A DNA stretch of 64,000 bases from Brasilonema sennae CENA114 (GCF_006968745.1 NZ_CP030118.1:5329943-5393942); one strand, 5' to 3'; shown: positions 1-8,343, numbered from the stretch's first letter. Notes: generated by a model not told the origin, from the sequence alone. Made by a program: numbers and translations.

Positions 1-272
1 GTTTTAATTACACTTATTGTCCAGATGAATTGTTTTACCAGATTTTAATTGCAAATTCCCCTTTTAAGGAAAAAATTATTAACACTAGCTTGACCTATCT
101 AGAGTGGCCGAAGGATGATTCCCTTCACCCCAAAATTTTAGAAAAAAAGGATTTTGAGAAAATTAGGGAATCAGAAAAATTATTTGCTAGGAAGTTTGAT
201 CTGACTATAGATGCAAATATATTAGACATGATTGATAAAAGAATATTAAGCGAATCTGAAAAAATCAAATAA
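1..272 (+). CDS. Core-2/I-branching-type glycosyltransferase, C-terminal part
   Basis: The 5' end lies outside the window. The frame is open from base 3 and stops at 270-272, so about 89 C-terminal residues are visible. The segment has a YCPDELFYQ motif, then ANSPFKEKI, then a HPKILEKKDFEKI stretch and SEKLFARKFD. This order (acidic catalytic-type D/E, F-Q, N-S-P-F, HPxxL, LFARKF) matches the end of bacterial proteins of the Core-2/I-branching beta-1,6-N-acetylglucosaminyltransferase family (GT14-like), which act in exopolysaccharide or glycan decoration. The TTG at 30 is not a start, since conserved sequence continues upstream of it. The family call rests on recall of this motif pattern; the substrate is unknown. 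Confidence 0.7.
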   Translation, partial: FNYTYCPDELFYQILIANSPFKEKIINTSLTYLEWPKDDSLHPKILEKKDFEKIRESEKLFARKFDLTIDANILDMIDKRILSESEKIK

Positions 273-456
273 ATTTGTAATTCTGGTCGCATCAGGATAA
301 ATGATTAATGTTCCCGAGCAACATGAGACATTTGTTCTAGAAGCCCCATATCCAAATTTTAGGAAAAGAGTTTTCATGCTTTTAGAAGCGGGTGAAAAAT
401 AGTGCGAATGCTATATTAAAGGCAAAGCTATGTGCTGACGTTTTGAGGAAAAGGCA

Positions 457-1539
457 ATGACGACAACACTATCTGCGCCTCATTCTATTGAGTCCTTGCT
501 AGGCAAAGAAGCAGAAGACTTGCTCACCTATAAGGCAAAAGTTTCTAAGGATTTACTACATTTGCCAGGACCAGATTTTGTGGATCGAGTTTGGTTGAAC
601 AGCGATCGCAACCCCCAAGTCCTGCGTAATCTTCAAACACTATACTCAACCGGACGGCTGGCAAATACTGGCTACCTCTCTATTCTGCCAGTAGATCAGG
701 GGATTGAACACTCAGCCGGTGCGTCATTTGCACCCAATCCCATCTACTTTGATCCAGAAAATATTCTTAAGCTGGCAATAGCAGCAGGTTGCAACGCTGT
801 TGCGACAACTTTGGGAGTTTTAGGTTCAGTTTCACGCAAATATGCTCACAAAATTCCCTTTATAGTCAAAATCAACCACAACGAACTGCTAACTTTCCCC
901 AATCAATCTGACCAAGTTTTGTTTGCTTCAGTTGAACAAGCTTGGAATTTGGGTGCAGTTGCTGTGGGTGCGACTATTTATTTTGGATCGGAAAACTCCA
1001 CTCGCCAAATTCAGGAAATTAGCCAAGCCTTCAAACGCGCCCATGATTTGGGGATGGTGACGATTCTTTGGTGCTATTTGCGGAACAACGCTTTTAAAGA
1101 AGACAAAGATTATCACCTTGCAGCTGATCTGACAGGACAAGCGAATCATCTGGGTGTGACAATTGAAGCTGACATTATTAAACAAAAGTTGCCTGAAAAT
1201 AACAACGGGTACGGAGCAGTAGCCAAGGCGACTGGTAAGAGTTACGGTAAAACCAATGAGCGGGTTTACACAGATTTGACAACCGACCACCCAATCGATT
1301 TAACTCGTTATCAGGTACTCAACTGTTATTGTGGACGTGCAGGACTGATTAACTCTGGTGGCGCGTCTGGAAAAAATGACTTTGCAGAAGCTGTTCGGAC
1401 TGCGGTAATAAATAAACGCGCTGGTGGAACAGGATTAATTTCTGGGCGCAAAACATTTCAACGTCCGTTTGACGAAGGAGTGAAATTGTTTAACGCGATT
1501 CAGGATGTTTATTTGTCTGATGCGGTGGCGATTGCCTAG
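457..1539 (+). CDS. fbaB: Class I fructose-bisphosphate aldolase (FbaB type)
   Basis: This 360-aa protein cleaves fructose-1,6-bisphosphate to glyceraldehyde-3-phosphate and dihydroxyacetone phosphate, or runs the reverse reaction in the Calvin cycle and gluconeogenesis. It is collinear with E. coli FbaB/DhnA along its whole length. Visible blocks are LPVDQGIEHSAGASF (residues 77-91), KINHNELL (138-145), VGATIYFGSE (170-179) and LTGQANHLG (225-233). The Schiff-base lysine is most likely K242 in IIKQK, and the C-terminal phosphate-binding region is around GGTGLISGRK. The ATG follows a GAGGAAAAGG ribosome site. The stop codon lies inside the first unit of a 24-bp tandem repeat (1535-1582). The gene is monocistronic as far as can be seen. 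Cyanobacteria usually also have a class II enzyme elsewhere. Confidence 0.93.
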   Translation: MTTTLSAPHSIESLLGKEAEDLLTYKAKVSKDLLHLPGPDFVDRVWLNSDRNPQVLRNLQTLYSTGRLANTGYLSILPVDQGIEHSAGASFAPNPIYFDPENILKLAIAAGCNAVATTLGVLGSVSRKYAHKIPFIVKINHNELLTFPNQSDQVLFASVEQAWNLGAVAVGATIYFGSENSTRQIQEISQAFKRAHDLGMVTILWCYLRNNAFKEDKDYHLAADLTGQANHLGVTIEADIIKQKLPENNNGYGAVAKATGKSYGKTNERVYTDLTTDHPIDLTRYQVLNCYCGRAGLINSGGASGKNDFAEAVRTAVINKRAGGTGLISGRKTFQRPFDEGVKLFNAIQDVYLSDAVAIA

Positions 1540-1582
1540 GGCAGAGCTACGCTTAACGCCTAGGGCAGAATTACGCTTAACG
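1535..1582. repeat. Two tandem 24-bp units of a dispersed repeat
   Basis: Units 1535-1558 and 1559-1582 differ at only two positions (GAGC versus GAAT). The first covers the last codon and stop of fbaB. The core GCAGAGCTACGCTTAACGCC recurs exactly, in reverse complement, at 11307-11326, so it is a dispersed genomic repeat rather than part of the gene. Confidence 0.75.
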
Positions 1583-1610
1583 CTTAAACGACTCTCAGAC
1601 GAACGTGTCC

Positions 1611-1660
1611 GCCTGCGATTCAAATCGCAGGCTAATAGCCAAAGTCCTCTCAAGAGGACT
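1611..1660. repeat. Two adjacent hairpins downstream of fbaB
   Basis: The first hairpin is 1611-1632, with GCCTGCGAT pairing to ATCGCAGGC around a 4-nt loop. The second is 1643-1660, with AGTCCTCT pairing to AGAGGACT around CA. Neither is followed by a strong T run, so they may be repeat-element hairpins rather than Rho-independent terminators, although they could end the fbaB transcript. Confidence 0.6.
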
Positions 1661-1827
1661 AAATGCTTTAGGTGTAAAATATGCGGGTAGCGTGTAGTTT
1701 CTCAAAAATTTGCTCGTAACAAAGCGCAGCGTGGAGATCGATGACTAAGCAATTGAGAATGTGAAATGTAAAAAACTTGACAAGCATAGATGATACATTC
1801 TATGTTTGAGGGAGTGTGTTGAAACTC

Positions 1828-1974
1828 ATCGACACCACTCCCCCGATCCTTGAAAACCTCATAATTCCGTTGAGTGGTGTCGATTGCTCTTGTAGTAAGG
1901 GTTTCAGCCTACAAGATGAGGATTTTATTGCAAATCATCTTGCCCTTATTGACAATTAAAAAAGTGGTGTCGAT
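1828..1974. repeat. Three-copy GAGTGGTGTCGAT repeat, CRISPR leader-like
   Basis: ATCGACACCACTC at 1828-1840 is the exact reverse complement of GAGTGGTGTCGAT at 1872-1884. A third copy (AGTGGTGTCGAT) is at 1963-1974. The segment lies directly upstream of the two CRISPR-like repeats and has no coding potential. A leader or promoter role is inferred from position only. Confidence 0.5.
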
Positions 1975-2018
1975 TTGGCGTCTGAAATCCGCTCCCACTA
2001 AGGCTCCCTGAGCGAACT

Positions 2019-2128
2019 CTTTCCATTACCTCTTCCCCTAACGGGGATGGAAACAAACCAGCAAATGCTCTTTGGTAAGCTTTTGCGATTTCCTTTGCAT
2101 AACCTCTTCCCCTAACGGGGATGAAATA
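2019..2128 (+). CRISPR. Minimal or relic CRISPR: two 36-bp repeats, one spacer
   Basis: Repeat 1 is 2019-2054 and repeat 2 is 2093-2128, spaced 74 bp apart with a 38-bp spacer. They share an uninterrupted core from CCTCTTCCCC through CTAACGGGGATG. Repeat 1 ends in GGAAAC, a common CRISPR repeat terminus, and the core forms a CCCC-TAA(C)-GGGG hairpin. Repeat 2 differs at both edges, as terminal repeats do. No third copy occurs 74 bp on either side and there are no cas genes in the window. It is either an orphan array in its last stage or a two-copy repeat that mimics one. Confidence 0.55.
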
Positions 2129-2582
2129 CTAAATCTTTGTACCAAATTCCGAATTATTGAATGAGCGAGAAAATTTTCGATGGGAAAACTAAATCTGAGG
2201 CTTAAACACCTTGCGATTTCTAGTTCCTACAGTTAGTTGCTCAAGAATTCCCAAGTCATCCCCCACACTTGATAATGCCGCTTAAGTTGGCAGGGATGCT
2301 GGGATTTTTCTATTTGTGGGGGTTGGTGGTTGAGTAGAAACTTACGTAGATAATAAAGTAAAAAAACACATTTACTCTCTGTATCCACTATCCACAGTTC
2401 ATCCCAGAGATAACAAACAGCCGATCTGCCGTTAGCGTAGCGTGCGCTTTGCGCTTAGGCAGCAGGGCCTCGCGATCGCCCCATAAATTTTATTCTTTCA
2501 ACAAAGGAATTGTTAAGAGACAAATATTAATAGAACTTCTGAGATATTGTAAAGTAAGTCAGAAGTTTGCCAAACGAGTGAC
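2129..2582. other. Non-coding spacer upstream of the aminotransferase
   Basis: No ORF with coding character was seen. It holds an inverted repeat CCCCCACA (2260-2267) / TGTGGGGG (2315-2322) enclosing a smaller TGCC...GGCA stem. That could be a small structured RNA, but no known cyanobacterial sRNA consensus was recognised. A palindromic dispersed repeat rich in GCGTGCGCTTTGCGC and a HIP1 site lie near 2430-2480. Confidence 0.5.
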
Positions 2583-3749
2583 ATGAAGCTGGCGCAACGA
2601 GTAAGTCAAGTAGCACCTTCTATAACTTTAGCTATTGCAGCCAAGGCTAAGGCAATGAAGGCAGAAGGAATTGATGTTTGTAGTTTTAGCGCTGGAGAAC
2701 CGGACTTTGATAGTCCAGCGCACGTCAAAGCTGCTGCACAGAAAGCTTTGGACGAAGGTAAAACCAAGTATGGACCTGCATCTGGGGAACCAAAGTTAAG
2801 AGAAGCCATTGCTCGCAAGTTAAAAACTGACAATGGTCTTGATTACAAAGCAGAAAATGTTATTGTCACCAACGGTGGGAAACATTCTCTGTTTAACTTA
2901 ATACTGGCGCTGATTGAACCTGGAGATGAAGTTATCATCCCCGCGCCCTACTGGTTAAGTTATCCGGAAATGGTGACGCTTGCTGGTGGAGTCTCTGTGA
3001 TTGTCCCCACAGATGTTTCGACAGGTTACAAAATTACACCAGAACAGTTGCGTAAGTCGATTACGCCCAAGACAAAGCTTTTTATCCTCAACTCGCCATC
3101 TAATCCTACTGGTATGGTTTACACACCAGAGGAAATTCAGGCGATCGCCCAAATTATCGTTGAGACTGACATTCTTGTCGTTTCCGACGAAATTTATGAG
3201 AAGATTCTCTACGATGGTGTTAAACAGGTCAGCATTGGTTCGCTAGGACCAGAGATTTTTGAGCGAACTATTATCAGCAATGGGTTTGCCAAAGCTTACT
3301 CCATGACAGGATGGCGCATCGGATATTTGGCAGGACCTATTGATTTGATTAAAGCAACAATTACCATCCAAAGCCATAGTGTGTCGAATGTTTGTACCTT
3401 TGCTCAATATGGGGCGATCGCAGCTTTGGAAGGTTCGCAAGATTGTGTCGAAGAAATGCTGCAAGCCTTCGCCAAACGACGAGAAGTCATGTATGAAAGA
3501 CTTAACGCTATTCCTGGGCTGAGTTGTCCAAAACCAGACGGCGCTTTCTACTTATTTCCCGACATTAGCAAAACAGGGCTAAAATCTCTGGATTTTTCTA
3601 ACAGGTTGCTAGAAAAAGAGCAAGTAGCAGTTATTCCTGGAATCGCCTTTGCTGGTGATGACAATATTCGCCTTTCCTACGCCACCGATATGGCAACAAT
3701 TGAAAAGGGAATGGATAGATTTGAAAAATTTGTCAAATCACTTATTTAG
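2583..3749 (+). CDS. aspC: PLP-dependent aspartate aminotransferase (AspC family)
   Basis: This 388-aa fold-type I aminotransferase moves the amino group of aspartate (possibly also prephenate or other acids) to 2-oxoglutarate. The residues expected of class I aminotransferases are present: the GGKHSLFN phosphate-binding loop (98-105), APYWLSYP (121-128), SNPTG with the PLP-contacting Asn (173-177), the D202-Y205 pair in SDEIYE, the Schiff-base lysine K237 in FAKAYSMTGWRIGY, and the C-terminal substrate Arg in DNIRLSY. Length and order are those of the bacterial Ib subgroup that includes bifunctional aspartate/prephenate aminotransferases. The ATG at 2583 gives the standard N-terminus. It stands alone, with repeat-rich spacers on both sides. 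Confidence 0.9.
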   Translation: MKLAQRVSQVAPSITLAIAAKAKAMKAEGIDVCSFSAGEPDFDSPAHVKAAAQKALDEGKTKYGPASGEPKLREAIARKLKTDNGLDYKAENVIVTNGGKHSLFNLILALIEPGDEVIIPAPYWLSYPEMVTLAGGVSVIVPTDVSTGYKITPEQLRKSITPKTKLFILNSPSNPTGMVYTPEEIQAIAQIIVETDILVVSDEIYEKILYDGVKQVSIGSLGPEIFERTIISNGFAKAYSMTGWRIGYLAGPIDLIKATITIQSHSVSNVCTFAQYGAIAALEGSQDCVEEMLQAFAKRREVMYERLNAIPGLSCPKPDGAFYLFPDISKTGLKSLDFSNRLLEKEQVAVIPGIAFAGDDNIRLSYATDMATIEKGMDRFEKFVKSLI

Positions 3750-4085
3750 TCATTAGTCAACGCCCTAAGTCCTTACGGACACGCTGCGCGAACGGGCAGG
3801 GTGTAAGGGGGTAAGGGTGTAGGGGTGTAGGGGAACCCCATGAATAAAACGCGCAGCGCCGTTCGCTTTAGTGGCGGTTTGGGCTTGAAACTTCCCTTTC
3901 TTTTCTTTCCAATATTAAAATAAGGGGCTTGCGTCCTTGTTGGTTCCGGCGGCGTGGCAACAAAGAAAATTTTCTCTTCCCCTTAGACCCTTACACCCCC
4001 ATACACGCCAGATACCTACGGAGGGAGACCCTCATCAAGTACTGGCTCCCCTACACCCCTTTCTTGGTCATTAGTCAACTGTTGA
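3750..4085. other. Repeat-rich spacer between convergent genes
   Basis: This spacer separates the aminotransferase (+) from the GT2-TPR gene (-). It contains a GC-rich palindromic fragment (GGACACGCTGCGCGAACG near 3777), a run of GTAAGGG/GTAGGGG units near 3798-3832, and CATTAGTCAAC close to both ends (near 3752 and 4070). An ORF that crosses this region on + has no recognisable protein character. Confidence 0.5.
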
Positions 4086-5279
4086 CTAACGCAACAAGCC
4101 CATTTCTTTCAAACCTTGGCGCAGTCGTTTCGCCTCTTGCGGATTTTGCTGTTCTTCGTGAAGGGCGATCGCTTTTTGAAAACTCACAAGACTATCTTTT
4201 ACATAGCCAAGTTTCAGCAGCAATACCCCCAAGTTTTGGTACGCATCAGCATATTTAGGACTTAACTCAATTGCTTTTTGATAAGCTAAGATAGCATCTT
4301 TGAATAAACTCATTTCCTTTAGCGTCATCCCCAGATTGTAATATCCTGGGACGAAACTGGAGTCAATCTTGATTGTTGCTTCGTAAGCAGTTTTAGCACC
4401 ATTTAAATCTCCAGTTGCTTTGAGTAAATTGCCAAGATTGTTGTATGCTCCTAATTTCAGAATAGGGTAAATAGGCAATTTCACTGCAGCATCATAGTGG
4501 GCGATCGCATTTTTATAATTTTGCAAACGAGAGTAAGCAATACCAAGATGATAGTAGAGTTCGTATAAAGTCTCGTACTCCTCCTCACAATTCGCAACTC
4601 CCTGCGCCAACAACTTGATACCTTCTACTATTTTCCCGATTTTTACATAAAGCCCCCCCAACTTACTACAAACATAAGGATCATTAGGATGAGAAGCAAG
4701 AAAACCTTCCATCGCTGCTTGTGCTTTGGTAAATTTATCTTGTTGAGCTATGGCATTTTTTTGGTATCCTGTGTGTGAAATAGCAACCCCTTCCAAATAG
4801 CCAACTTGCAAACCTGGTTCCTGAGTTAAAATTTCAGACACGCTATCATCCACTAACGCATGGTAAGGGCGAGAAAAGCGGATATCTGGATGATTGCGGA
4901 ACAGGCGCGAAACCAGCGAGTAAGGAGATTGTTCTGCTTCTACCTCATGGCGCAGAAGGTTGATCAGGAGGTATTCTTCCCTTCGTATCGCCTGCTTCAA
5001 CTGCGGTACAATTTTCTGGGTGAGAGTTTCATCTGCATCTAAGACAAGAATCCAATCACCTGTGACGTATTTTAAAGCTTCATTGCGAGCAGCACTAAAG
5101 TCATTACACCATTCAAAATGATGCACTTTCGCACCAAATTTTTGAGCAATTTGTGGAGTGCTGTCTGTAGAACCTGTATCTAATACTACCATTTCATCGA
5201 CGACATTTTTCACACTGCCAAGACATTTAGACAGCGTTGCTTCTTCGTTTTTGACAATCATGCACAGGCTTAGTTTCAT
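4086..5279 (-). CDS. GT2 glycosyltransferase with C-terminal TPR repeats
   Basis: A 397-aa two-domain protein. Residues 1 to about 120 form a GT-A domain of family 2: LCMIVKNEEATL at the N-terminus, LDTGSTDST (33-41) for nucleotide-sugar binding, and LDADETL with the metal-binding DAD at 81-83. The TPR part runs from about residue 175 to the end, with clear units around GAYNNLGNLLKATGDLNGA, PGYYNLGMTLKEMSLFKDA and DAYQNLGVLLLKLGYVKDS. This architecture is common in cyanobacteria, where it is linked to cell-surface polysaccharide or protein glycosylation; acceptor and sugar cannot be read from sequence. The ATG at 5279 starts exactly at the conserved N-terminus. Confidence 0.85.
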   Translation of the reverse strand: MKLSLCMIVKNEEATLSKCLGSVKNVVDEMVVLDTGSTDSTPQIAQKFGAKVHHFEWCNDFSAARNEALKYVTGDWILVLDADETLTQKIVPQLKQAIRREEYLLINLLRHEVEAEQSPYSLVSRLFRNHPDIRFSRPYHALVDDSVSEILTQEPGLQVGYLEGVAISHTGYQKNAIAQQDKFTKAQAAMEGFLASHPNDPYVCSKLGGLYVKIGKIVEGIKLLAQGVANCEEEYETLYELYYHLGIAYSRLQNYKNAIAHYDAAVKLPIYPILKLGAYNNLGNLLKATGDLNGAKTAYEATIKIDSSFVPGYYNLGMTLKEMSLFKDAILAYQKAIELSPKYADAYQNLGVLLLKLGYVKDSLVSFQKAIALHEEQQNPQEAKRLRQGLKEMGLLR

Positions 5280-5698
5280 AGGTAACTCGTCTACTTTTTT
5301 AAATATTGTGTAAATATGAGTAACTTTAATTGTGTGCCGAAAGCTTTATCAAATGTGATAAGAACTTCTTCAACACATGGTGACTTTAATGATAGGTCAA
5401 ACACTAGGTAGACGCTATAGCCGAATGGCATTAAGACCGTTTCACTTTAAAATTGATACGAAGCGTGGGATGAGTGCCCGATTTAGGTAAATGAGGGTTA
5501 GAAGTATAAACGGAACTCTAGAAAAGTAATCCTAAAGACACAAAGGGCGATACTTCCTTGGAAAGACGTAATCACACTACTACGTTCTTAGGATTTTAAG
5601 GGTTAAAAGCTCACAGTCCACGCAAACCATCTGGTATCGAAAGACTTGCAAGTCATAGCAAACAAGCGTGGAGTCATCATATAGGAGTTTCGACGGTT
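5280..5698. other. Divergent spacer, with a 24-bp motif shared with 31.9 kb
   Basis: This spacer lies between the divergent GT2-TPR and SDR genes and shows no convincing ORF. The motif at 5436-5459 (ACCGTTTCACTTTAAA then ATTGATAC) recurs at 31940-31963 with a single change. A weak purine-rich ribosome site (AGGAG at about 5683) precedes the SDR start. Confidence 0.5.
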
Positions 5699-6505
5699 AT
5701 GAAGAACAGTTCCTTAATTCGACCTCTGGCTGTCGTAACGGGTGCCTCTAACGGTATCGGCTACGAACTTGCCAAACAGTTTGCCCAAAATGGCTTTGAT
5801 TTGATCATCACAGCTACTGGCTCAAGCATTGACGAAGCCGCTCAAGCTTTCGTTGGACTAGGTGTCAAAGTCGAGACGGTGCAGTCCGATCTTGCCACCT
5901 ATGACGGGGTTGAGACGCTCTACAACAAGATTAAGGCAGCGAACCGACCAGTGGATGCGATCGCGATCAACGCAGGTGTTGGTGTTGGCGGTGACTTTGC
6001 CCGCGAAACCGATCTACAGGACGAACTCAATCTGATCAATCTGAACGTCGTATCGACTGTCCATCTCGCTAAGCGGGTGGTGAAAGACATGGTTACTCGC
6101 GGTAAGGGTCGCATCCTCTTTACTTCCTCGATCGCCGCTTTGATGCCTGGACCGTTCGAGGCAGTCTACGCAGCCTCCAAGGCGTTTGTCCACTCCTTTT
6201 CCCAGGGACTGCGCAGCGAACTGAAGGACACGGGCGTCACCGTCACCGTCCTCATGCCCGGACCGACCAATACCAACTTCTTCCAGCGCGCGGATATGAA
6301 CGATACCAAGGCGGGCGTGAGTCAAAAGGACGACGCAGCCGAAGTCGCCAAGCAGGGTTTTGAAGCTTTGATGGCGGGCAAGGATGAGGTCATCGCAGGC
6401 TCACTCCAAACCAAGATTCTGGGCACCGTGAGCAAAATCTTGCCTGATACCGTCAGTGCCGAACTGCACCGCACGCTTACTGAGCCGGGGTCAGCTAACA
6501 AGTAA
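5699..6505 (+). CDS. Short-chain dehydrogenase/reductase (classical SDR)
   Basis: A 268-aa NAD(P)-dependent oxidoreductase with a Rossmann fold. The cofactor motif TGASNGIG is at 14-21, the NAG motif at 91-93, the catalytic Ser in FTSSIA (143-144), and the YAASK Tyr/Lys pair at Y157 and K161, followed by the PGPTNT loop. The substrate is unknown. Best general resemblance is to DltE-like SDRs of unknown physiological substrate. The second half has visibly higher G+C in third positions (long CG-rich runs around 6230-6480) than neighbouring genes, which suggests acquisition from a higher-GC bacterium. A second SDR of similar design lies at 59551-60336 with ordinary local base composition. Confidence 0.88.
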   Translation: MKNSSLIRPLAVVTGASNGIGYELAKQFAQNGFDLIITATGSSIDEAAQAFVGLGVKVETVQSDLATYDGVETLYNKIKAANRPVDAIAINAGVGVGGDFARETDLQDELNLINLNVVSTVHLAKRVVKDMVTRGKGRILFTSSIAALMPGPFEAVYAASKAFVHSFSQGLRSELKDTGVTVTVLMPGPTNTNFFQRADMNDTKAGVSQKDDAAEVAKQGFEALMAGKDEVIAGSLQTKILGTVSKILPDTVSAELHRTLTEPGSANK

Positions 6506-6569
6506 TACTGATTCAAAAAGCGATAGCTTCCACGCGGACACCATATCCAAAAGTTTTGCTTCTTTAACA

Positions 6570-6668
6570 GGACTTACGCAAACAAACCCGGTTTCTACCA
6601 AAAATCCTCTGTTTCGTAACCAAATACGAACGAAGAAACCGGGTTTCTGGCAGATGGTGCGTAAGTTC
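6570..6668. repeat. MITE-like palindrome with ACTTACGCA ends
   Basis: The ends are GGACTTACGCA (6570-6580) and TGCGTAAGTT (6659-6668), forming a terminal inverted repeat. Inside is a second pair, AAACCCGGTTTCT (6584-6596) and AGAAACCGGGTTTCT (6634-6648). This nested fold of about 99 bp is typical of small non-autonomous elements frequent in Nostocales. Confidence 0.7.
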
Positions 6669-6798
6669 TATTTAAGAAAGTTGCAGTCAAGTTAACGACT
6701 GCATTAATGATACATTTCTAAACTGAATCTTAAATCTGTAAGGTTTGTTAACAAAATACCGCAATATTTGAAAGTGGTGCTATCACAAACAAAAGCGA

Positions 6799-8037
6799 GT
6801 GAAACAAAAATCCAATACTCCTAGATTACCCCTACCACAACCACTTGTGGCTGTAGAAGCTGGTACGTTTACCGAATTTACAGTTACTCAACGGATGCCT
6901 AGTATTGCCCGTAGAGTTATCGCTGAAAATAAGTTTCCAGCCAATATTAATGCCAGCTTAGAGAAACTAGCCAGTGAACTGCCATCGGGATATTTGCCAA
7001 CTCTTGTAGATGATACTAGTTCAGATTTTGCAGATTGGTCTAGATATTTAGAACCATATAAAGAACAGCGTTGGATAGATATTCCCTGGTTTTTCGCGGA
7101 AACTTATTTTTATAGATATCTTCTACAAATTACCAACTACTTTCGTGCTGGTGAGTGGCAAGGTGTAGATCCATTTGAGTTGCAAAAACGTCAAGGTTTA
7201 GAAACATCCCTTGACTCAATCGTTGCTTTATGCACTCAAGTGAATGGATGGTTGAATGTATCAGAGCAAGAAAATCAATCAAGGCAAACAGCTTTGATAA
7301 CATTATTATATTTTGGTTTGTGGGGAAATCGAGTTGACCTTAGTTTGTGGTCAGCATTTGAGACTGACCGCAGTCGTTTTGATATTCAAAATCAACAATC
7401 TCACATATTAGTAGATGATGCACTCAAAGTCACAGAATTGTTAGTGAATAGCAATTCCGGACGTGTTGACTTTGTTGTAGATAATGCTGGCTTTGAACTT
7501 GTCTGTGATTTGTGTTTGGTAGATTATCTTTTAGGTAGTGGTGTCGCGAGCCTTGTGAGATTGCATTTAAAGTCTCACCCAACATTCGTCTCTGATGCCA
7601 TGATAAAAGATGTGCATCAAACAACAGAATTTTTATTAGCCTCAAGCAATCCAGAAGTGACATCCTTTGCTAAAAGACTACAAGAATATATTGCATCAGA
7701 GCAGTTAGTTTTGTCTGACGATTATTTTTGGACATCACCTTTAGCTTTTTGGGAAATACCTGAGTCTCTAAAAAATGATTTATCTCATTCCAATTTGATA
7801 GTTATTAAAGGAGATGCAAATTATCGAAGATTGTTAGGAGATAGACATTGGGATTTTACGACTAAAATCTCAGATATCGTGTGTTACTTACCCGTCCCAA
7901 TGGTAGCCCTACGCACTTTGAAATCGGAAGTTGCAGCAGGAATTAAACCGGAAGTTTTGGAGGAAGTGGAAAAGTCAGACTCTGCTTGGTTAACGAATGG
8001 ACAATGGGGAGTTGTTCAGTTGGTGGATAATAATTAA
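6799..8037 (+). CDS. DUF89 / ARMT1-like damage-control phosphatase
   Basis: This 412-aa protein belongs to the DUF89 (PF01937) metal-dependent phosphatases, which dephosphorylate damaged or overflow sugar phosphates and related metabolites. Family signatures are IPWFFAETYFYR (95-106), the metal-binding DNAGFE block (228-233) with a following Asp pair, and KGDANYRR (337-344). Size and order fit the longer ARMT1-like subfamily rather than the short archaeal one. The start is GTG at 6799, chosen because coding character begins there; no strong Shine-Dalgarno is visible. The next gene, an antitoxin, begins 37 nt after the stop and has its own strong ribosome site, so cotranscription is possible without a functional link. 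Confidence 0.82.
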   Translation: MKQKSNTPRLPLPQPLVAVEAGTFTEFTVTQRMPSIARRVIAENKFPANINASLEKLASELPSGYLPTLVDDTSSDFADWSRYLEPYKEQRWIDIPWFFAETYFYRYLLQITNYFRAGEWQGVDPFELQKRQGLETSLDSIVALCTQVNGWLNVSEQENQSRQTALITLLYFGLWGNRVDLSLWSAFETDRSRFDIQNQQSHILVDDALKVTELLVNSNSGRVDFVVDNAGFELVCDLCLVDYLLGSGVASLVRLHLKSHPTFVSDAMIKDVHQTTEFLLASSNPEVTSFAKRLQEYIASEQLVLSDDYFWTSPLAFWEIPESLKNDLSHSNLIVIKGDANYRRLLGDRHWDFTTKISDIVCYLPVPMVALRTLKSEVAAGIKPEVLEEVEKSDSAWLTNGQWGVVQLVDNN

Positions 8038-8073
8038 AGGAGTTTAGAACTAAAACTAAACAGGAGGAATGGA

Positions 8074-8334
8074 GTGAGTATTAACCTTGACCTACCAGAA
8101 GAGCTGGAGAATGAACTTTGCATTGAAGCTTCTGAGCTAAACTTACCCTTGTCGGAATACATTCTCCGGATTCTGTCTACTAGACAAGTTCTAGCTAATC
8201 CGCCTAAGACCGGAGCAGAGCTTGTTGCTTATTGGCAGAGTGAAGGCATCATCAATTCACGACCTGACATCACTGATAGTCAAGCATACGCCCGCCAGCT
8301 GCGTCATGAGGCTCAAATGCGATCAAAATTATAG
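8074..8334 (+). CDS. Antitoxin partner of the following PIN toxin (VapB-like)
   Basis: An 86-aa protein starting at GTG, with AGGAGG five bases upstream (8063-8068), one of the clearest ribosome sites in the window. The N-terminal half (INLDLPEELENELCIEASEL, then PLSEYILRIL) looks like a ribbon-helix-helix DNA-binding segment. The C-terminal half ending in RQLRHEAQMRSKL would be the toxin-neutralising tail. It lies 6 nt before a PIN-domain gene in the same direction, the standard antitoxin-toxin order. It probably autorepresses the pair. Confidence 0.75.
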   Translation: MSINLDLPEELENELCIEASELNLPLSEYILRILSTRQVLANPPKTGAELVAYWQSEGIINSRPDITDSQAYARQLRHEAQMRSKL

Positions 8335-8343
8335 GTAGAGTTG

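Noticed and set aside
301..402. 33-codon ORF between the glycosyltransferase and aldolase genes
   Set aside because: It has an ATG but no ribosome site and no recognisable similarity; too short to call on sequence alone.
3929..4258. 109-aa ORF on + overlapping the end of the GT2-TPR gene
   Set aside because: It lies partly in repeats and partly antisense to well-supported TPR codons, with no protein character of its own.
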